A stretch of DNA of 64,000 nucleotides from positions 62,001 to 126,000 of the forward strand of contig JAJPIJ010000013.1 in NCBI GenBank assembly GCA_021324815.1, read 5' to 3'. Below the pieces are notes generated by a model. It ran no database searches and was not told where the DNA came from. It saw only the letters and a list, made by a program, of their open reading frames with translations. A program made the position numbers and the translations under genes. This document shows, piece after piece, positions 1 through 13,901 of the stretch (positions are counted from its first letter, which is position 1; every line of letters begins with the position of its first letter). Source of the stretch: Gammaproteobacteria bacterium (lineage in GTDB: Bacteria > Pseudomonadota > Gammaproteobacteria > JAJPIJ01).

Positions 1-54
1 TAAGTATCAGGCAACGCCAGCCTCAGGGAAATCAGGGGAAACCGAAGAGTTTCC

Positions 55-170
55 GCCAAAAACCCTAGCAGGATGCTGAAAAAGTCCGTCCAGGACTTTT
101 TCAGCCGCGCAAACGCAAACCAAAAAGCGCGGTTTTTGCTTTGCTTCATTTCTCAATCCATTGATTGATC
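55..170. repeat. Hairpin-rich intergenic repeat, copy 1
   Basis: This stretch is closely similar to 17011-17150 in the same orientation (shared blocks such as AAAAACCCTAGCAGGATG and TTTTTGCTTTGCTTCATTT). It contains a perfect 13-bp hairpin, GCTGAAAAAGTCC / GGACTTTTTCAGC with a 5-base loop (75-105), and a small TCAATC/GATTGA hairpin near 153-168. It lacks the right-hand terminal inverted repeat present in copy 2. It lies just downstream of the stop of the giant hybrid kinase gene, so the hairpin could also serve as that operon's transcription terminator. I see no gene in bases 1-221. Confidence 0.8.
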
Positions 171-221
171 ATGAACTCGTTGGGCGGCCGTGGCCCCGGG
201 CTGCCGCCCATTCCAGCGGGG

Positions 222-3200
222 TTATTGCTCATCCTCCATGCCCAGGGCCCGGCGCACCACCAATTTGAGCGCCCGTGCGCGGTAGGGTTTGGCCAGCCAG
301 TAGTCGTTCTCGGTTGTGGAAATGTGGTTGGCGGCGGCCTGCGGGGCGTACCCGGAGGTGTAGATGACCTTGAGGTCCGGCTTTCGTTCACGCAGCTTTT
401 GCGCCAGTTCGACGCCGGTCATGCCCCCGGGCATGACCACGTCGGTGAATAAAATGTCGATGTCGGGCTCGCGGGCGAAACATTGCAGCGCCGCCGGGCC
501 GTTCTCCGCGGCAATGACCTGGCATTCCATGTCGATCAGGGTCTCCCGCGCGATGGCGAGCACGCCCGCGTCGTCCTCCACCACCAGGACCTTGCGGCCG
601 GGCAGTTTGCCCAGTTTCCACGTGGCGACCGCCCCCGCCATCGAGTCTTTCTCGGCGGCCAGCTTGTGGCGCGGGAGGTAAAGCTTGACGCTGGTGCCAT
701 GGCCCAGCTCCGAATAAAGCTCGATATGGCCGCTGGACTGCTTGACGAAGCCGTAGGCCATGGAGAGGCCCAGGCCCGTGCCCTTGCCGCGCTCCTTGGT
801 GGTGAAGAAGGGTTCAAAGGCATGCCGCTTCACCTCCTCCGACATGCCCGCGCCGGTGTCGCTCACGGCGATGAGGACATAGTCCCCGGCCTTGGCATGG
901 GCATGCCGGGCGACGTACTTCGCGTCCAGGACGCAGTTGCCGGTTTCGATGGTGAGCGTGCCGCCGCCGGGCATGGCGTCGCGGGCGTTGATGACGAGGT
1001 TGAGCAGGACATTCTCCAGCAGACTGCGGTCGGTGTTGATCGTCCACAGATCGGCGGCCAGCGTGGTCTCGACGCGGATGGTCTCCCCCAGGGTGCTGTG
1101 GAAGAGGTCATGCATGCCGCGCACGACGTCGTTGGCGTTGAACGCCTGGGTGTCCAGCACCTGCTTGCGTGAAAAGGACAGCAGGTTCTTGGTGAGGTCG
1201 GCGCCGCCCTCGGCGGCGGTCAGCGCCGCGCGGACGAACCGCAGGGCCGTGGGATCGCCCTCCAGCCGCCTTTCCAGCAGCTCCAGATTGCCGATGATGG
1301 CGGTCAGGCGGTTGTTGAAATCGTGCGCCACCCCGCCGGTCAGCTGCCCCACCGCCTCCATCTTCTGCGCCTGCGCCAGTTGCAGCTCCAGGAGTTTGTT
1401 ATCCGTGATGTCCCTCACGGCGCCGATCCAGCGGGGGACGCCTTCACGGCCGTAAATCACCAGCCCGTGATCCGTGAAGTAACGGTAGCCGCCTTCCTTC
1501 GTGCGCACGCGGTATTCCTCGGAAAACGGCCGGTCCGGATTTTGCAGATGGGCCTCCACCGCCAAGAGCACGCGTTCGCGATCGTCCGGATGAATGCTGT
1601 TCTCCCATCCGGCCAGGGTGCCATCGAATTCCCCGGCTCCGTAGCCCAGCAGGGCGCCAATCTCGCCATACCAGGTGAATTGATGACCATGGGGGACCCA
1701 TTCGTAGACGATGTCATTGCTGGCCGCCGCAATCGCCCGGAAGCGCTCCTCGCTTTCCTCGATTTTGCGTTCCGCCTCGCGGGAGGAGGTGACATCCGTC
1801 CATGAGCCGACGATTTCATCGTCGATCACCCGAAAGACGTCGCGGATCCAGCAATATCCCCCGTCCTTGCGCCGGAAGCGGTATTCCACCGTCCCGCCGC
1901 CGCGGCGGAGCAGCGTCTCAATCTCCGGGAGGATCGTGCGCAAATCCTCCGGATGGACGTGCTCAGGCCAGAAATTCAGGTCGTTTTGCATGATGGCCGG
2001 CTCGATGCCGATGACATCCTTAAAAGTTTCGCTGACAAAGGTGCAGCGATGGGGCTTCGCCAGTGTCGTGGCGTAAATCACCGAGGGGCTGGAATTGATA
2101 AGGTGCGCAAACCGTTTCTCCGTCTGGGCCAGCATTTGTTCCTGGACATAGCGCAACTGCCCCTCGGCAAGGATGTTTGCCACGGCTTCCAGAAAATGGA
2201 TGTCGTTGTCGGTGAACCGGCGCTGCCTCGTGCTATGCACGCCCAATATCCCCAGGGGATTGCCGGGGTCCCCGATGATGATGCTTGCCCCGCTCACGAT
2301 GCCGTGCTCGGTGAACAGCGGGGGGGGCTTGAAACGCTTTTCCCGGGCGACGTCCTCCACGAGGACCGGGGTTTTGGACCGCAGGGCAAAGCCGGCCAGC
2401 GTGTGCTGGCCAATCTCCATGACGGCATGGCCCACGAGCCCCTTGCGCCAGCCCACGCCGGCGGAGAGCAGCAATGCCTCGCGGCCCGGAATCTTCTTCA
2501 GCACCTTGCTGAACTCGACATGGAGGGTGTGCGCGAGTATGGCGACGGCCTCCGCCTCGATTGTCGCGGGTTCGCGCACGGCGAGGGCGAACTGGCCCAG
2601 CCGCGCCACCGCGTTCTGCTGCTCCAGACGCAGCTGCAATTGCTCCTGCGCCAGTCGTTGCTCGGTGACGTCCTTGCCGGTGGAGACAAAATGGGTGATT
2701 TTCCCGCTTTCGTCCCTGAGCGGCGTGATGGTCTTCTGCTCGTAGTAAATCTCCCCGTTCCGCCGGCGGTTGATGAAGATCTCGCGAAACGGCTCGCCCT
2801 TGAGGATGGTCGCCCACATGCGCCGGAAGAAGGCCTCATCGTGCAGGCCGGACTTGACGATATTGGGTTTGCGGCCCAGCAACTTGACGAGCGGGTGGCC
2901 GGAACGGCGCTCAAACGCCGGGTTGGCGTACTCGATGATCCCCTCCGCATTGGTAATCAGCACCAGGTCGTCGGTTTGCTCGACCACGCTGGCCAGCTTG
3001 CGCAGGCCCGCCGCCGCGTGCTTGCGCTCGGTGATGTCCACGGTAAATATCAGGATGCCGCCGATGCCGCCGTCTCCGCGCCGCCACGGCCGCGCCTCCC
3101 AGCGCAGCCATTGCGCGCTGCCGTCGGCCCGCTCGAAACGATCCTCTTCACAAATTTCCGAGGCGCCCGCGAGGCAACGCTGATGCACCTCGCGCCAGCG

Positions 3201-5732
3201 CTGCGGAATCTCCGGGAAAACTTCATAATGGGAGCGGCCGATCAGGTTCTGATCGCCCAGATTGTAGTCGCTCATCCAGCGGCGGCTGACAGCGAGGTAG
3301 CGCATGTTCGCATCGAACATGGCGATGGCCGCGGGCGCGTGTTCGATGAACAGACGCAGCAGCGCCTCGCTTTCGCGCAGGGCGGCCTGGGTTTTCTCCT
3401 GTTCCCTGCGGGTATGCAAAAACTCGATGCCATGGGCGAATTCATTGGCCAGTTCACCCAGCAGGGTGATCTCGCGATCATCGAAGGACTCCGCCTCGGC
3501 GGCATACAGGTTCAATGAGCCGAATATTTCGCCAGAGACGATCAAGGGCAGCGCCGCCACGGCGGCGAAGCCGCGCTTGACGGCCTCCTCCCGCCACGGC
3601 GCAAAGCGTGGATCGGTATGCACATTCTGGATCACGCCGGGTTTGCCGGTGCGGATGGCGGTTCCCGCCGGCCCGCGCCCCAGTTCATTGTCTGCCCAGG
3701 TGATCTTGACGCGCTCCAGATACCCCTGTTCAAAACCCGCCTGGGCGACCGGGCGGACGGTGCGGGCCGCGTCCTGCTCGGCCCGGCCCACCCACACCAT
3801 CTTGAAACCGACCTCCTCCACCAGCACACGGCAGAATTCGGAGAGAAATCCATGCTCGTTCACGCTCCTCACCACCACCGCGTTGCAGGCGCTCATGGCC
3901 TTCAACGCCCGGTTGATGTAGTTGAGTTCATCCTCCTGGCGCTTGCGGTCGGTGATGTCGCGGGCGGCCACCAGCACGCCGGTGACGCGCCCGGCGGCGT
4001 CGCGAAACGGGTGATAATGCAGATTGACGTAGCGCCGCCCCGCGCCGGGATAATCAATCCAGGCGTCCACCTTGACGGTTTCGCCCTGAAGACAGCGTTC
4101 GGCGCTCGGCCTGACGATTTCGTCGTACTGGTCGGGGTGGAAAAATTCAGCGGGCGTGTGGCCGATGATCTGCCCGCGGGCGCGGCCGAGGTATTTGCAG
4201 AATTCATCGTTGACCACCACGTAACGGTTGTGGGTGTCCCGGATAGCCAGCATGTCGGTGGTGGTGTCGACGATCTCGGCGTAGCGTCGCAATTCCTGCT
4301 CGGATTTCACCAGCTTGAGGATGGCCTGCGACAGGGCGATGGTCTGGCCGATCTGCGCGGCGAGGCTGCGGCCGAACGCCACCCAGTCCTCATCCACCAG
4401 GTTGCGGCTCGCCGAAAAAAGGGCGAGCAATCCCCGGCCGCCGGAGGTCCTGGGTATGGGGATGATCAGCACCGACTCGGCCTCCATCGCGGCCAGCAAC
4501 GCCCGGCCCGCCTGCTCCGGCACGGCGGCCGAGGGCAACTGCACCGGATATTCGGCTTTAAGGAGGGTGGCGAAAAGTTCGGGCTGGCCGAACAGGTTCT
4601 TCGCCGCGCCGAGCAGGTTGTCGCAGCCGTACTGCACCAGCAATTGCGGCCGCCCTTGATCGTCGGCCAGATACAGCACCCCCCTCGACAGGCCGGCCCC
4701 GTCCAGGCAATGCGCCAGGATCCCCTTCAGCGCAGCGCTCGCGTCGCGGCGCTGCACCAGCGCCTCCGAGATGAGGCTCAGTTCATTCAGGATCGCCACC
4801 TGGGTGTAGCTGCGCTGTTGCGCGCCCAGGCGCAGATTCATCAGGCGGTCCAGCTGCCAGACGATGCGCGCGCGCCGCTCGCGTTCGAATTCCTCGTCGT
4901 TTTGCAGCGTCGCGGCCGGCGCCTCGCGCGACAGGGCCCGCACGACCGCCTCCAGCATCTCCTTCATGCCCGCGCCGCGGTACACATAGGCGCTGGCGCC
5001 AATGCGCTCCGCCAGCCCGCGATCCGCCTCCTCAAGATAGTTGGCGCTTATCAGCACCACCGGCACGCCGCGCAGCCCGGGATCCCGTCGCACGGCGTAG
5101 CAAAGCTGGAATCCGTCCATGCCGGGCATCAGCACGTCGCTGACGATGACGTCCGGCGGCTGTTTGCGGGCGCGATCGAGCGCATCCCGGCCGCTGCGCA
5201 CGGCGGTCACGTTGAAGCCGGCGTTGGTGAATTGCAGACGCGAATATTTGAGTTGAATGGGATCATCGTCCACCAGCAGCAGCCGGCGTCCGCCGCCGGC
5301 TTTTTCGCTGCGCGCGTCCGCGGGCAGGAGATAGGTGCGGATGGCGGCGACGAGCTGCGAGGGTTCCACCGGCTTGATCAGGAAATCCGTGAAGCCGGCA
5401 TTGGCGACGATCCCCTCCTCCACCTTGGTGACGAATCCGGTGAAGGCGAGGATCGGAATGCCTTCGCCGCCGCGCAGGGCGCGCAGCTTGCCGAGCAGAT
5501 CGATGCCGTCGATGTCGGGCAGTTTCAAGTCCAGCAGGATCAGGGCGGGCATCCGCCGCGCCGCCTCCTCCAGCGCGGATTTGCCGTCCGCCACGGCAAT
5601 CACCTCGTAGCCCTCCTTGCGCAGCGTGACCTGCACGAGTTTGCGCGTGATGGGATTGTCCTCGATCACCAGAATGGCGGGGGGTGCCGTCGTTCCCGCG
5701 TCGGAATCCTTGCTGATGCGCTTCCGTATCAT
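222..5732 (-). CDS. Giant multi-receiver, multi-PAS/GAF hybrid histidine kinase (1836 aa)
   Basis: A soluble-looking hybrid sensor kinase. Two receivers come first: about 19-137 (Asp in [10 protein letters not shown]) and about 150-272 (Asp in [10 protein letters not shown], with the usual switch Lys replaced by Arg in AYVYRGAG). Then follow alternating GAF and PAS modules, about three GAF and five PAS. A HisKA domain has phospho-His in [11 protein letters not shown], then an HATPase domain with GMSEE and GKGTGLGLS motifs, then a C-terminal receiver (Asp in [11 protein letters not shown]). No membrane helix is apparent. It is the last gene of the chemosensory operon, 14 bases downstream of a stand-alone receiver gene. 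The stacked sensors suggest cytoplasmic integration of small-molecule or redox cues. No ligand or target can be assigned. Confidence 0.93.
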   Translation of the reverse strand: MIRKRISKDSDAGTTAPPAILVIEDNPITRKLVQVTLRKEGYEVIAVADGKSALEEAARRMPALILLDLKLPDIDGIDLLGKLRALRGGEGIPILAFTGFVTKVEEGIVANAGFTDFLIKPVEPSQLVAAIRTYLLPADARSEKAGGGRRLLLVDDDPIQLKYSRLQFTNAGFNVTAVRSGRDALDRARKQPPDVIVSDVLMPGMDGFQLCYAVRRDPGLRGVPVVLISANYLEEADRGLAERIGASAYVYRGAGMKEMLEAVVRALSREAPAATLQNDEEFERERRARIVWQLDRLMNLRLGAQQRSYTQVAILNELSLISEALVQRRDASAALKGILAHCLDGAGLSRGVLYLADDQGRPQLLVQYGCDNLLGAAKNLFGQPELFATLLKAEYPVQLPSAAVPEQAGRALLAAMEAESVLIIPIPRTSGGRGLLALFSASRNLVDEDWVAFGRSLAAQIGQTIALSQAILKLVKSEQELRRYAEIVDTTTDMLAIRDTHNRYVVVNDEFCKYLGRARGQIIGHTPAEFFHPDQYDEIVRPSAERCLQGETVKVDAWIDYPGAGRRYVNLHYHPFRDAAGRVTGVLVAARDITDRKRQEDELNYINRALKAMSACNAVVVRSVNEHGFLSEFCRVLVEEVGFKMVWVGRAEQDAARTVRPVAQAGFEQGYLERVKITWADNELGRGPAGTAIRTGKPGVIQNVHTDPRFAPWREEAVKRGFAAVAALPLIVSGEIFGSLNLYAAEAESFDDREITLLGELANEFAHGIEFLHTRREQEKTQAALRESEALLRLFIEHAPAAIAMFDANMRYLAVSRRWMSDYNLGDQNLIGRSHYEVFPEIPQRWREVHQRCLAGASEICEEDRFERADGSAQWLRWEARPWRRGDGGIGGILIFTVDITERKHAAAGLRKLASVVEQTDDLVLITNAEGIIEYANPAFERRSGHPLVKLLGRKPNIVKSGLHDEAFFRRMWATILKGEPFREIFINRRRNGEIYYEQKTITPLRDESGKITHFVSTGKDVTEQRLAQEQLQLRLEQQNAVARLGQFALAVREPATIEAEAVAILAHTLHVEFSKVLKKIPGREALLLSAGVGWRKGLVGHAVMEIGQHTLAGFALRSKTPVLVEDVAREKRFKPPPLFTEHGIVSGASIIIGDPGNPLGILGVHSTRQRRFTDNDIHFLEAVANILAEGQLRYVQEQMLAQTEKRFAHLINSSPSVIYATTLAKPHRCTFVSETFKDVIGIEPAIMQNDLNFWPEHVHPEDLRTILPEIETLLRRGGGTVEYRFRRKDGGYCWIRDVFRVIDDEIVGSWTDVTSSREAERKIEESEERFRAIAAASNDIVYEWVPHGHQFTWYGEIGALLGYGAGEFDGTLAGWENSIHPDDRERVLLAVEAHLQNPDRPFSEEYRVRTKEGGYRYFTDHGLVIYGREGVPRWIGAVRDITDNKLLELQLAQAQKMEAVGQLTGGVAHDFNNRLTAIIGNLELLERRLEGDPTALRFVRAALTAAEGGADLTKNLLSFSRKQVLDTQAFNANDVVRGMHDLFHSTLGETIRVETTLAADLWTINTDRSLLENVLLNLVINARDAMPGGGTLTIETGNCVLDAKYVARHAHAKAGDYVLIAVSDTGAGMSEEVKRHAFEPFFTTKERGKGTGLGLSMAYGFVKQSSGHIELYSELGHGTSVKLYLPRHKLAAEKDSMAGAVATWKLGKLPGRKVLVVEDDAGVLAIARETLIDMECQVIAAENGPAALQCFAREPDIDILFTDVVMPGGMTGVELAQKLRERKPDLKVIYTSGYAPQAAANHISTTENDYWLAKPYRARALKLVVRRALGMEDEQ

Positions 5733-5746
5733 GTCAAACCTCCCTG

Positions 5747-6117
5747 TCAGGTGGATTGCAGATATTTTGCTATCTCGGCGGCGAAATTCCGGACGTCGAT
5801 CGGCTTGGTGATGTAGCCGCTGCAGCCGCAGGCGTAGGCCCGTTCGTCGTCGCCCTTCATGGCGTAGGCCGTCAGCGCGACGATGATAATGTCCCGCGTG
5901 TCGGGGCTGGATTTCAACTGCCGGGTCAGCGCCAGGCCGTCCATGCCGGGAAGCTGGATGTCCATGAGGATGAGGCGCGGATGGAGGGTCTTGAGCGCCG
6001 CGAGCGCCTCGCCGGCGTCCGTGGCGGTATGCACCTCGTAACCCTCGCCGGCCAGCACCGCCTTGATGAGTTTCAGATTCACCAGATTGTCATCGACGAC
6101 CAGCAACGGCCCCCGGC

Positions 6118-6121
<4 letters not shown>
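5747..6121 (-). CDS. Stand-alone response regulator receiver (DivK/CheY-like)
   Basis: A single receiver domain of 124 residues. It has acidic pocket residues in VVDDN, phospho-acceptor Asp in [13 protein letters not shown], Thr/Ala in VALTAYAM and the conserved Lys in GYITKPI. The chosen start (MSRGPLL) overlaps the stop of the upstream kinase by ATGA, which argues for translational coupling. The longer open frame in the track reads back into the kinase gene and has no receiver sequence. The [11 protein letters not shown] and ITKPID style is typical of DivK-like shuttle receivers that work with hybrid kinases. It probably passes phosphate between the two flanking hybrid kinases, which is inference from position. 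Confidence 0.9.
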
Positions 6122-8739
<2,618 letters not shown>

Positions 8740-8751
8740 GGTTTTCCACCC

Positions 8752-9825
8752 TCAAGTTTGCGGTTTCGCATCGGCCGCGGCGGCCAGTTCCGCCGCGATG
8801 CCGTCGGGGGAGAGCACGATATGCGCGGCGTCGAGCCTGATGGCCTCGGCGGGCATGCCGTGAATGACGGAACTCTCCTCGTCCTGGGCGATGGTGACCG
8901 CGCCCCGCTCCCGCATCAGCTTCAATTCCTGGGCGCCGTCCCTGCCCATGCCGGTCAGCAGCACGCCGACCGCCCGCGGCCCGTAGACCCCGGCCACCGA
9001 ACGGAACAGAAATGAAACGGAGGGACGCAGGCCGTGCTCGGGCGGGGCGTTGCTCAACATGACGCAGCGGCTCCCGTCCACGCCCAGGTGCGCGCCGTCC
9101 GGCGCGAGGTACACCGCCCCGCCCATCAGCCGATCGCCGTGTGCGGGCACGCGGATCGGCAGGCTGCACGAGCTCGCCAGCCACTCGGCGAGGCCGTGCA
9201 CGAAGCCGGTGGCGATGTGCTGGACCACCAGGATGGGCGCGGGAAAGTTGCGCGGCAGCGCCGACAGAATGGCGCGCAGCACCGGCGGGCCGCCGGTGGA
9301 GGCGCCGATGGCCACCAGCTCGCATTCGGCCGCGACGCGCCGCGTCCCTTTTCGCGCCGGCGGCGTTTCGATCACCGGCGGCCGGTCGGCCTTCGCCCAG
9401 CGCCGGATCACGCGCACCTCGGACATGAGCCTCACCGTGTTCACCAGCTCCGCGGCGTCCGCGGCATGATCAGGATGGCCCGGGCCCGGAGGATGCGGCA
9501 GGAACGCCAGCGCCCCGGCGTCGATGGCGCAAAAGGTCGCCGCGACCTGATCGGTCAGCGTCCCGCTGACCATGACGATCGGCACGGGCTGCGACTGCAT
9601 GATCCGCCGCACCGCTTCAAAGCCGTCCAGCCTCGGCATGTGCACGTCCATCAGCACCACGTCGGGATGCAGGCGGCCGGCGGCCTCCACCGCCTGCTCG
9701 CCGTCGCCGACGGCGGCGAGCACGCGCATGCCGGGGCTCGAGTCGATGAGATGCATCAGCAGCGCGCGCGCCGTGGGCGAATCCTCCGCGATCAGCACCT
9801 TGATCGGGGTCCCGGTCACGGTCAC
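8752..9825 (-). CDS. cheB: Chemoreceptor glutamate methylesterase, CheB/WspF-like
   Basis: The 357-residue protein has an N-terminal receiver (Asp60 in VVLMDVHMPRLDG) and a C-terminal methylesterase domain. The catalytic triad is readable: Ser176 (GASTGG), His203 (VVQHIATGF) and Asp296 (GMGRDGAQE). CheB removes methyl groups from receptor glutamates and so resets the MCP in the same operon. The receiver lacks an obvious conserved Lys (FLPHPPGPGH), so phosphorylation control may be atypical. Its start overlaps the cheA stop by four bases. The order MCP-cheA-cheB matches Wsp-type clusters. Confidence 0.95.
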   Translation of the reverse strand: MTVTGTPIKVLIAEDSPTARALLMHLIDSSPGMRVLAAVGDGEQAVEAAGRLHPDVVLMDVHMPRLDGFEAVRRIMQSQPVPIVMVSGTLTDQVAATFCAIDAGALAFLPHPPGPGHPDHAADAAELVNTVRLMSEVRVIRRWAKADRPPVIETPPARKGTRRVAAECELVAIGASTGGPPVLRAILSALPRNFPAPILVVQHIATGFVHGLAEWLASSCSLPIRVPAHGDRLMGGAVYLAPDGAHLGVDGSRCVMLSNAPPEHGLRPSVSFLFRSVAGVYGPRAVGVLLTGMGRDGAQELKLMRERGAVTIAQDEESSVIHGMPAEAIRLDAAHIVLSPDGIAAELAAAADAKPQT

Positions 9826-12134
9826 ACCAGCCTGCGGACGATGTCGAGGAGTCCGCCCTGATCGAAGCTGCTCTTGACAATGTAGGCGTTGGCGCCGGCA
9901 TCGATGCCGCGCTCGCGGTCCTCGCGCGAGGCCAGCGCGGTGACCAGCACCACCGGCAGATCGGCCAGCGTCTTTTCCGCGCGGATTTTCGCCGTCAGGT
10001 CGAAGCCGTTCATTCTCGGCATCTCCACGTCCGACACCACCAGATCGAATTTCTCGACCTTGAGGGTCGTCAATGCATCCACGCCGTCGACCGCGGTTTT
10101 CACCCGGTAGCCCGCGGTCTCCAGGATGTTCTTGAGCAGCGCGCGCGCGGTGATCGAGTCTTCGACCACCAGGATGGACGCGGCTTCTTCCGCGCCGGCG
10201 GCTGCCATGCCCGCCGCAGTCGGGACGGTCCCGGCCTCGACCGCGGATTTCATCAAGTCGGCGACGTTGAGGACCGGCACCGGCGTCCCCGCGCCGACGA
10301 GGGTGGCGCCGGCGATGTTCCGCACCCGCGACAGCTGCGCGCCCAGCCCCTTCAGCACCACCTCCTGCTCCTGCCGGATTTCGTCCACGGCGAAGGCGAT
10401 GCGTTCCCCGCCCTGCGCGAGCACCACCACCGGCTGGAAGGCGGGAGATCCCTCCCCGCGCGTCGCCGGGAGTCCCAGCGCGTCGCGCAGATGCACCAGC
10501 GACAACACCTGTCCGCCGAGGCGGAGGGTGGCCTTGTTCTCCACCGTCCTGATGTCCTCGCGTCCCACCCTGGCCACGCGCTCCACGTTGACCGCGGGCA
10601 GGATGAACCGCTGATCGCCGGCGTGCACCATCACCCCGCGGTAGGCCGCGAGCATCAACGGCAGGGTGATGCGAAACGACGTTCCGCGGCCGTTGCGCGA
10701 TTCGACGGTCATGCCGCCGCCGAGATTCTCGACCTTTTCCTGCACGATGCTCAAACCCAGTCCGCGGCCGGAAATGTCCGTGACGATGGGGCTCGTTGAC
10801 AGCCCCGATCGGAAAACCAGCGCCAGGATTTCCCGTTCACTCAACTTTTGGGCCTCTTCCGCGGAGACGATGTCCAGCTTGCGCGCCGCCGCCAGCACCT
10901 TCGCCGGATCGATGCCGCGCCCGTCGTCGGACACCGTGATTTCCGCCCGGCCGGTGGTTTTCTGCGCGATGGTGACGGTGAGGGTCCCCGCCGCCGGCTT
11001 CCGCCGCCGCCGCCGCTCCGCCGCCGTTTCGATGCCGTGGTCGATGCAGTTGCGCAACAGGTGTATCAGCGGGTCCTTCATCGCCTCCTGGATGCGCCGG
11101 TCAATCTCGATGTCGGCGCCCTCGACGGTCAGAACCACCTCCTTGCCCTGTTCCCGCGCCAGGTCCCTCACCAGCTTGTGCAGCGGCTCCATGAGGACCG
11201 ACACGGGAAGCATGAGCAGATGCCTTGCCTCATCGAGCAGGCCGTCCACCATCTTGCCCAGTGCGCGGTTGTCACGCGCGGCGGCGGCCGCCAGCGCCTC
11301 CAGCCGGTGCGCCAGCGAGCGGGCGCCGGAAATCTGCGCATCGACGGGATCCCCGGCCGCCGTGACGTCATGACCGTTTCTCCAGCGGCCCGGCGGGCGA
11401 TCGGGGCCGGCCGCCGTCTCCGCCGGCAGTTGCGCCCGCACGTTCTCCAGTTCCCTTTGGTGCGCCAGAAACGCGCCGGAGATTTCCCGCAGTTCGGCCA
11501 CGCGCTGCTCCAGGGCAAGCCTCGCGGACACCATCTCCTCGGCCTGCCGGAATAGGGAATCGAGTTTCCAGCTCGCGACCCTGATCGTATCCGCCGCCGC
11601 CCTGGGTGCCACCGCCGCTGCTTGAGGCGCGGCGGCCTGCGCTGGCGCCCGGGGCTGCGCGGCGGCGGCCGTCCCACGCGCCTTCGATGATCGTCCGACA
11701 TCACGCCGCCGTGCGGATTCGGCCGGGGCCGGACCGCCGCCGGCCGCGGCCTCAAGGCGCCGAATCAACGCCGGCGCGGGGCCCGCGGCCGCCGCGCCGT
11801 TCCCCGCCAGCAGTTTTTTCAAGTCGCCGACGGCCTCGTGCAGCAGATCGAACAGTTCGCGGGCGAGCGCGATGTCGGCGCGCTTCAACGCCGCGAACAC
11901 CTCCTCCAGGGGCTGGCACAACGCCACGACGTTGGCCAGATTGACGACGCGCGCCGCGCCCTTGAGGCTGTGGACTTCACGGAAAATGGTTTCGATGAGC
12001 TCCCGGCGCCTGCCCCCGGCGGGCGCCTTCTCCAGTTCCAGCAGTCCCGTCGAGATCGCGCCGAGATGCTCCTCGGCCTCCACCGCGAAGGTCGCCAGCA
12101 GCTGCTTCAGGAGGTCATCGTCCTTTCTGGCCAT
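9822..12134 (-). CDS. cheA: CheA-type histidine kinase with C-terminal receiver (WspE-like)
   Basis: A 770-residue chemosensory kinase. The Hpt domain carries phospho-His55 (REVHSLKGAARV). A low-complexity Ala/Pro linker follows where a P2 domain would lie. Next are a dimerisation region, an HATPase domain (LRNCIDHGIE, DDGRGID, GRGLGLSIV), a CheW-like domain (about 490-630) and a receiver (about 652-770, Asp in LVVSDVEMPRMNG). The Hpt-kinase-CheW-REC layout is that of WspE and other hybrid CheA proteins, in which the attached receiver usually acts as phosphate sink or relay. It lies between the MCP and cheB genes. Without a CheY-like partner carrying an output domain, downstream signalling is probably through the following receivers. 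Confidence 0.94.
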   Translation of the reverse strand: MARKDDDLLKQLLATFAVEAEEHLGAISTGLLELEKAPAGGRRRELIETIFREVHSLKGAARVVNLANVVALCQPLEEVFAALKRADIALARELFDLLHEAVGDLKKLLAGNGAAAAGPAPALIRRLEAAAGGGPAPAESARRRDVGRSSKARGTAAAAQPRAPAQAAAPQAAAVAPRAAADTIRVASWKLDSLFRQAEEMVSARLALEQRVAELREISGAFLAHQRELENVRAQLPAETAAGPDRPPGRWRNGHDVTAAGDPVDAQISGARSLAHRLEALAAAAARDNRALGKMVDGLLDEARHLLMLPVSVLMEPLHKLVRDLAREQGKEVVLTVEGADIEIDRRIQEAMKDPLIHLLRNCIDHGIETAAERRRRRKPAAGTLTVTIAQKTTGRAEITVSDDGRGIDPAKVLAAARKLDIVSAEEAQKLSEREILALVFRSGLSTSPIVTDISGRGLGLSIVQEKVENLGGGMTVESRNGRGTSFRITLPLMLAAYRGVMVHAGDQRFILPAVNVERVARVGREDIRTVENKATLRLGGQVLSLVHLRDALGLPATRGEGSPAFQPVVVLAQGGERIAFAVDEIRQEQEVVLKGLGAQLSRVRNIAGATLVGAGTPVPVLNVADLMKSAVEAGTVPTAAGMAAAGAEEAASILVVEDSITARALLKNILETAGYRVKTAVDGVDALTTLKVEKFDLVVSDVEMPRMNGFDLTAKIRAEKTLADLPVVLVTALASREDRERGIDAGANAYIVKSSFDQGGLLDIVRRLV

Positions 12135-12149
12135 GTTGTCCGCCGTTTC

Positions 12150-13877
12150 TCACAGCCGGTATTGATCGACGACGTCCCTGAGCCTGCGCCCCAGTTCGTT
12201 GAGATTGTGGGCGGCGGCCTCCGCCTGCTTGGTGCCGGCCGCGTTCTGCGCGCTCGCCTGCCGGATGTTGTCCATCGCCAGCGCCACCTGGTCCATCCCC
12301 ACCTGCTGCTGGTGGCTCGAAGCCGCTATCTGCGACGCCGCCTGCGCCGCCTCCACGATGCTCTGCGACAGCGCCCGGATCGCCTCGCCCGACTCCGTGG
12401 ACTGCTTCACCCCCGCCTCCACCGCCTTGCTGCCCTGCTCCGCCGCCAGCACCGCCGCCGTCGTCGCCTTCTGGATGTCGCCCAAAATCCCTCGCACCTG
12501 CATCGTGGCCTGCTTGGATTGCTCCGCCAGGCTCTTGATCTCCTGCGCCACCACCGTGAAGCCCTTGCCCTGCTCCCCCGCCTTCGAGGCCTCAATCGCC
12601 GCGTTCACCGCCAGCAGGTTCGACTGCTCGGCCAGATCATTCACCGTGGCGATGATCTCGCCTATCGCCTGACCCTGCTCGGAGAGCTTCACGATGCTCT
12701 GCGCAATCGCCTCCATCTGCCGCCGCACCGCGTTGATGCCCTCAATCGACTGCTCCACCGCCCGCCGGCCACCCTGCGACACCTGTGCCGCCTTCTGCGC
12801 CGTGTCCGACACGTACAGCGCCTTCTCGCTGGAGAGCTGCGCCGTCTTCTTCACTTCCTCCACCGTGGTCGTGGTCTCCGTCACCGCCGTGGCCGTCTCC
12901 GCCGCCCCGCTCGCCACCTGCGCCGTCGTCGCCACGATCTCGCCCGCCGCGGAACCGAGCACGCCGACGCCTTCCGTCAACTCGCTGATCGTGCGGCGGA
13001 GTTTGGCCACCATCGTGGCGAAGGCGTTGCCCAGAACATCCCTCTCCGACTGCGGTTTGACCTGCGCGCGAAGATTGCCGGCCGCGATCTGCCCCGCCAC
13101 GCCGGCCATTTCCCGCAGCGATCGGGTCATGGCGGCGAACGCCCGCGCCAGCACCCCGACCTCGTCTTGGCGGCCGCCGGAGGTGAATTCTTGAGGCAGG
13201 TCTCCGGCGGCGATCCGCACGGACGCCGCGGTGATCGCCTTGAGCGGAACGACGATGTCGCGCGTGATCCAGAGGCCGGCGACGGCCAGAAGAACGAAGG
13301 CGGCGGGGATTCCGAACGTGATGATGGAAATCATTTTTTGCGCATCGGCGTTCAGGCGCTCGTCGCGCGCCTTGAGCAGGTCGTCTTCGTCCTTTTCCAT
13401 CTGCGTGATCAGCCTGCGGATGTCGTCCATGGCCTGCTTCCCCTTGCCGGACTGGACGGCCTCCAGGGCGGCTTCGAATCCCTTGTTCCTGCGCAAGTCT
13501 ATCGTCAGCCTGAGTTCGCTCATCTTGTCCGTCACCAGCGGCTGGAGGGCGTCGAGCCGGTGCTGCTGGTTGGGGTTGTCCGCCGTCAACCGGCGCAACT
13601 CATCGATGAACTGTCCGGCCGTCCCCACCGCCGCGTTGTAGGGTTCCAGGTAGCTTTCCTGCCCGGTGAGGAGGTAGCCGCGCTGGCCGGTCTCCGCGTC
13701 TTGAAGCGCGGAGAGCAAATTTCGCAGCTCCCCGAGCACGACATAGGTGTGAGATCTCAACTCGGCGGCCTCCAGGAAGCCGGTGGCGCTCCGATAGGAG
13801 GCCATGCCGATGATGACCAGCATCACCAACGCCAGCGTGAATCCCCCGCCGATTTTCGTTCCGATGGACCACTTCAT
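12150..13877 (-). CDS. Methyl-accepting chemotaxis protein with CHASE3-like sensor
   Basis: A 575-residue receptor. TM1 spans about residues 10-30, a periplasmic helical region (about 35-180, CHASE3-like, containing [14 protein letters not shown]) follows, then TM2 at about 186-206, a HAMP domain, and a long coiled-coil signalling domain whose tip contains [21 protein letters not shown]. The DAETGQRG motif is the hallmark of CHASE3 sensors. It is the only receptor in the operon and presumably feeds the adjacent CheW and CheA proteins. The ligand is unknown. The surrounding genes parallel wspA, but WspA proteins are defined by function that cannot be shown here. Confidence 0.94.
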   Translation of the reverse strand: MKWSIGTKIGGGFTLALVMLVIIGMASYRSATGFLEAAELRSHTYVVLGELRNLLSALQDAETGQRGYLLTGQESYLEPYNAAVGTAGQFIDELRRLTADNPNQQHRLDALQPLVTDKMSELRLTIDLRRNKGFEAALEAVQSGKGKQAMDDIRRLITQMEKDEDDLLKARDERLNADAQKMISIITFGIPAAFVLLAVAGLWITRDIVVPLKAITAASVRIAAGDLPQEFTSGGRQDEVGVLARAFAAMTRSLREMAGVAGQIAAGNLRAQVKPQSERDVLGNAFATMVAKLRRTISELTEGVGVLGSAAGEIVATTAQVASGAAETATAVTETTTTVEEVKKTAQLSSEKALYVSDTAQKAAQVSQGGRRAVEQSIEGINAVRRQMEAIAQSIVKLSEQGQAIGEIIATVNDLAEQSNLLAVNAAIEASKAGEQGKGFTVVAQEIKSLAEQSKQATMQVRGILGDIQKATTAAVLAAEQGSKAVEAGVKQSTESGEAIRALSQSIVEAAQAASQIAASSHQQQVGMDQVALAMDNIRQASAQNAAGTKQAEAAAHNLNELGRRLRDVVDQYRL

Positions 13878-13901
13878 GGTGCCTCCCTCCTTTTTGACGT
13901 C

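Noticed and set aside
3618-5816. 732-codon open frame on the plus strand opposite the giant hybrid kinase
   Set aside because: It is the complement of a high-GC gene with strong third-position bias. The protein is His/Gln/Ala-rich without recognisable domains, while the minus strand encodes clear receivers, GAF and PAS domains.
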